DNA from: a virus
Reading direction: 5' to 3' (one strand)
DNA length: 64,000 bases
Virus record (IMG/VR): IMGVR_UViG_3300037245_001773
Location: 1-64,000 of that record
Shown here: piece by piece, positions 63,973-64,000 of the stretch
Position numbering within the stretch: the stretch's first letter is position 1
How the letters are laid out: the number at the start of each line of letters is the position of its first letter
Notes under the pieces: generated by a model
The model's database searches: none
Seen by the model: the letters and a program-made list of their open reading frames with translations, nothing else
Told to the model about the DNA's origin: nothing
Made by a program: the position numbers and the translations under genes

Positions 63973-64000
63973 GTACTCTTTGAATGGTCTTTTCCTAACT

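Overview
The window is a 64 kb piece of a tailed-phage genome, or of a prophage. Head, neck, contractile tail, baseplate, terminase, recombination and helicase-loader genes are all present. Nearly every gene is on the minus strand, usually with 4-bp stop/start overlaps. Only one convincing gene is on the plus strand. A sheath, tube, gp25-like, J-like and spike-like set makes it a myovirus. Gram-negative-style signal peptides, a predicted outer-membrane beta-barrel and Gram-negative-type promoters (TTGACA, then 16-18 nt, then TATAAT-like) suggest a Gram-negative host. The species cannot be named from the sequence. Neither genome end is visible, and the first and last genes run off the edges.

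Reading in transcription order, from high to low coordinates. 64-58 kb: small genes, a bacterial-type beta sliding clamp, an XRE-like protein with a DUF488 protein, a winged-helix protein beside iteron-like repeats, a ParB-like protein paired with a methyltransferase-like protein, and a radical SAM protein. 58-55.7 kb: terminase small and large subunits. 55.6-48.2 kb: many small accessory genes, interrupted by a promoter-driven non-coding segment with tRNA-derived pieces (50.46-51.14 kb) and a second gene-free stretch (48.46-48.85 kb). 48.2-44.9 kb: accessory and lysis genes, including an SLT transglycosylase, a YdjM-like membrane protein and a Lar-like protein. 44.8-26 kb: head and tail modules, from portal through minor head protein, protease/scaffold, decoration protein, DUF2184-type capsid, connectors, sheath and tube to a tail chaperone with a -1 frameshift. 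26-18.4 kb: tape measure, baseplate and a tail fibre. 18.4-16.8 kb: a moron-like cargo segment with one plus-strand gene and two secreted or outer-membrane proteins. 16.7-0 kb: early/middle genes with three ribbon-helix-helix proteins, RecT plus YqaJ exonuclease, an O-like replication protein plus DnaC-like loader, a VRR-NUC nuclease, an ASCH protein and many small Zn-ribbon proteins.

Two insertions interrupt the usual head-gene order. The first (38-43 kb) adds fibre-like proteins and an HNH/homing-type endonuclease. The second (33.6-36.8 kb) is the most unusual part of the window. It holds three membrane proteins, a small basic protein, an unknown protein and a patatin-fold protein. In the patatin-fold protein the glycine-rich oxyanion loop, the GxSxG nucleophile elbow and the DG[G/A] motif are all replaced.

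Control appears to rest on several sigma70-like promoters. Two late promoters share a GAAC-N4-GTTC-type palindrome between -35 and -10. A promoter/operator cassette is duplicated at 53.9-54.1 and 63.5-63.66 kb. Two paralogous RHH genes each sit behind an AT-rich promoter.
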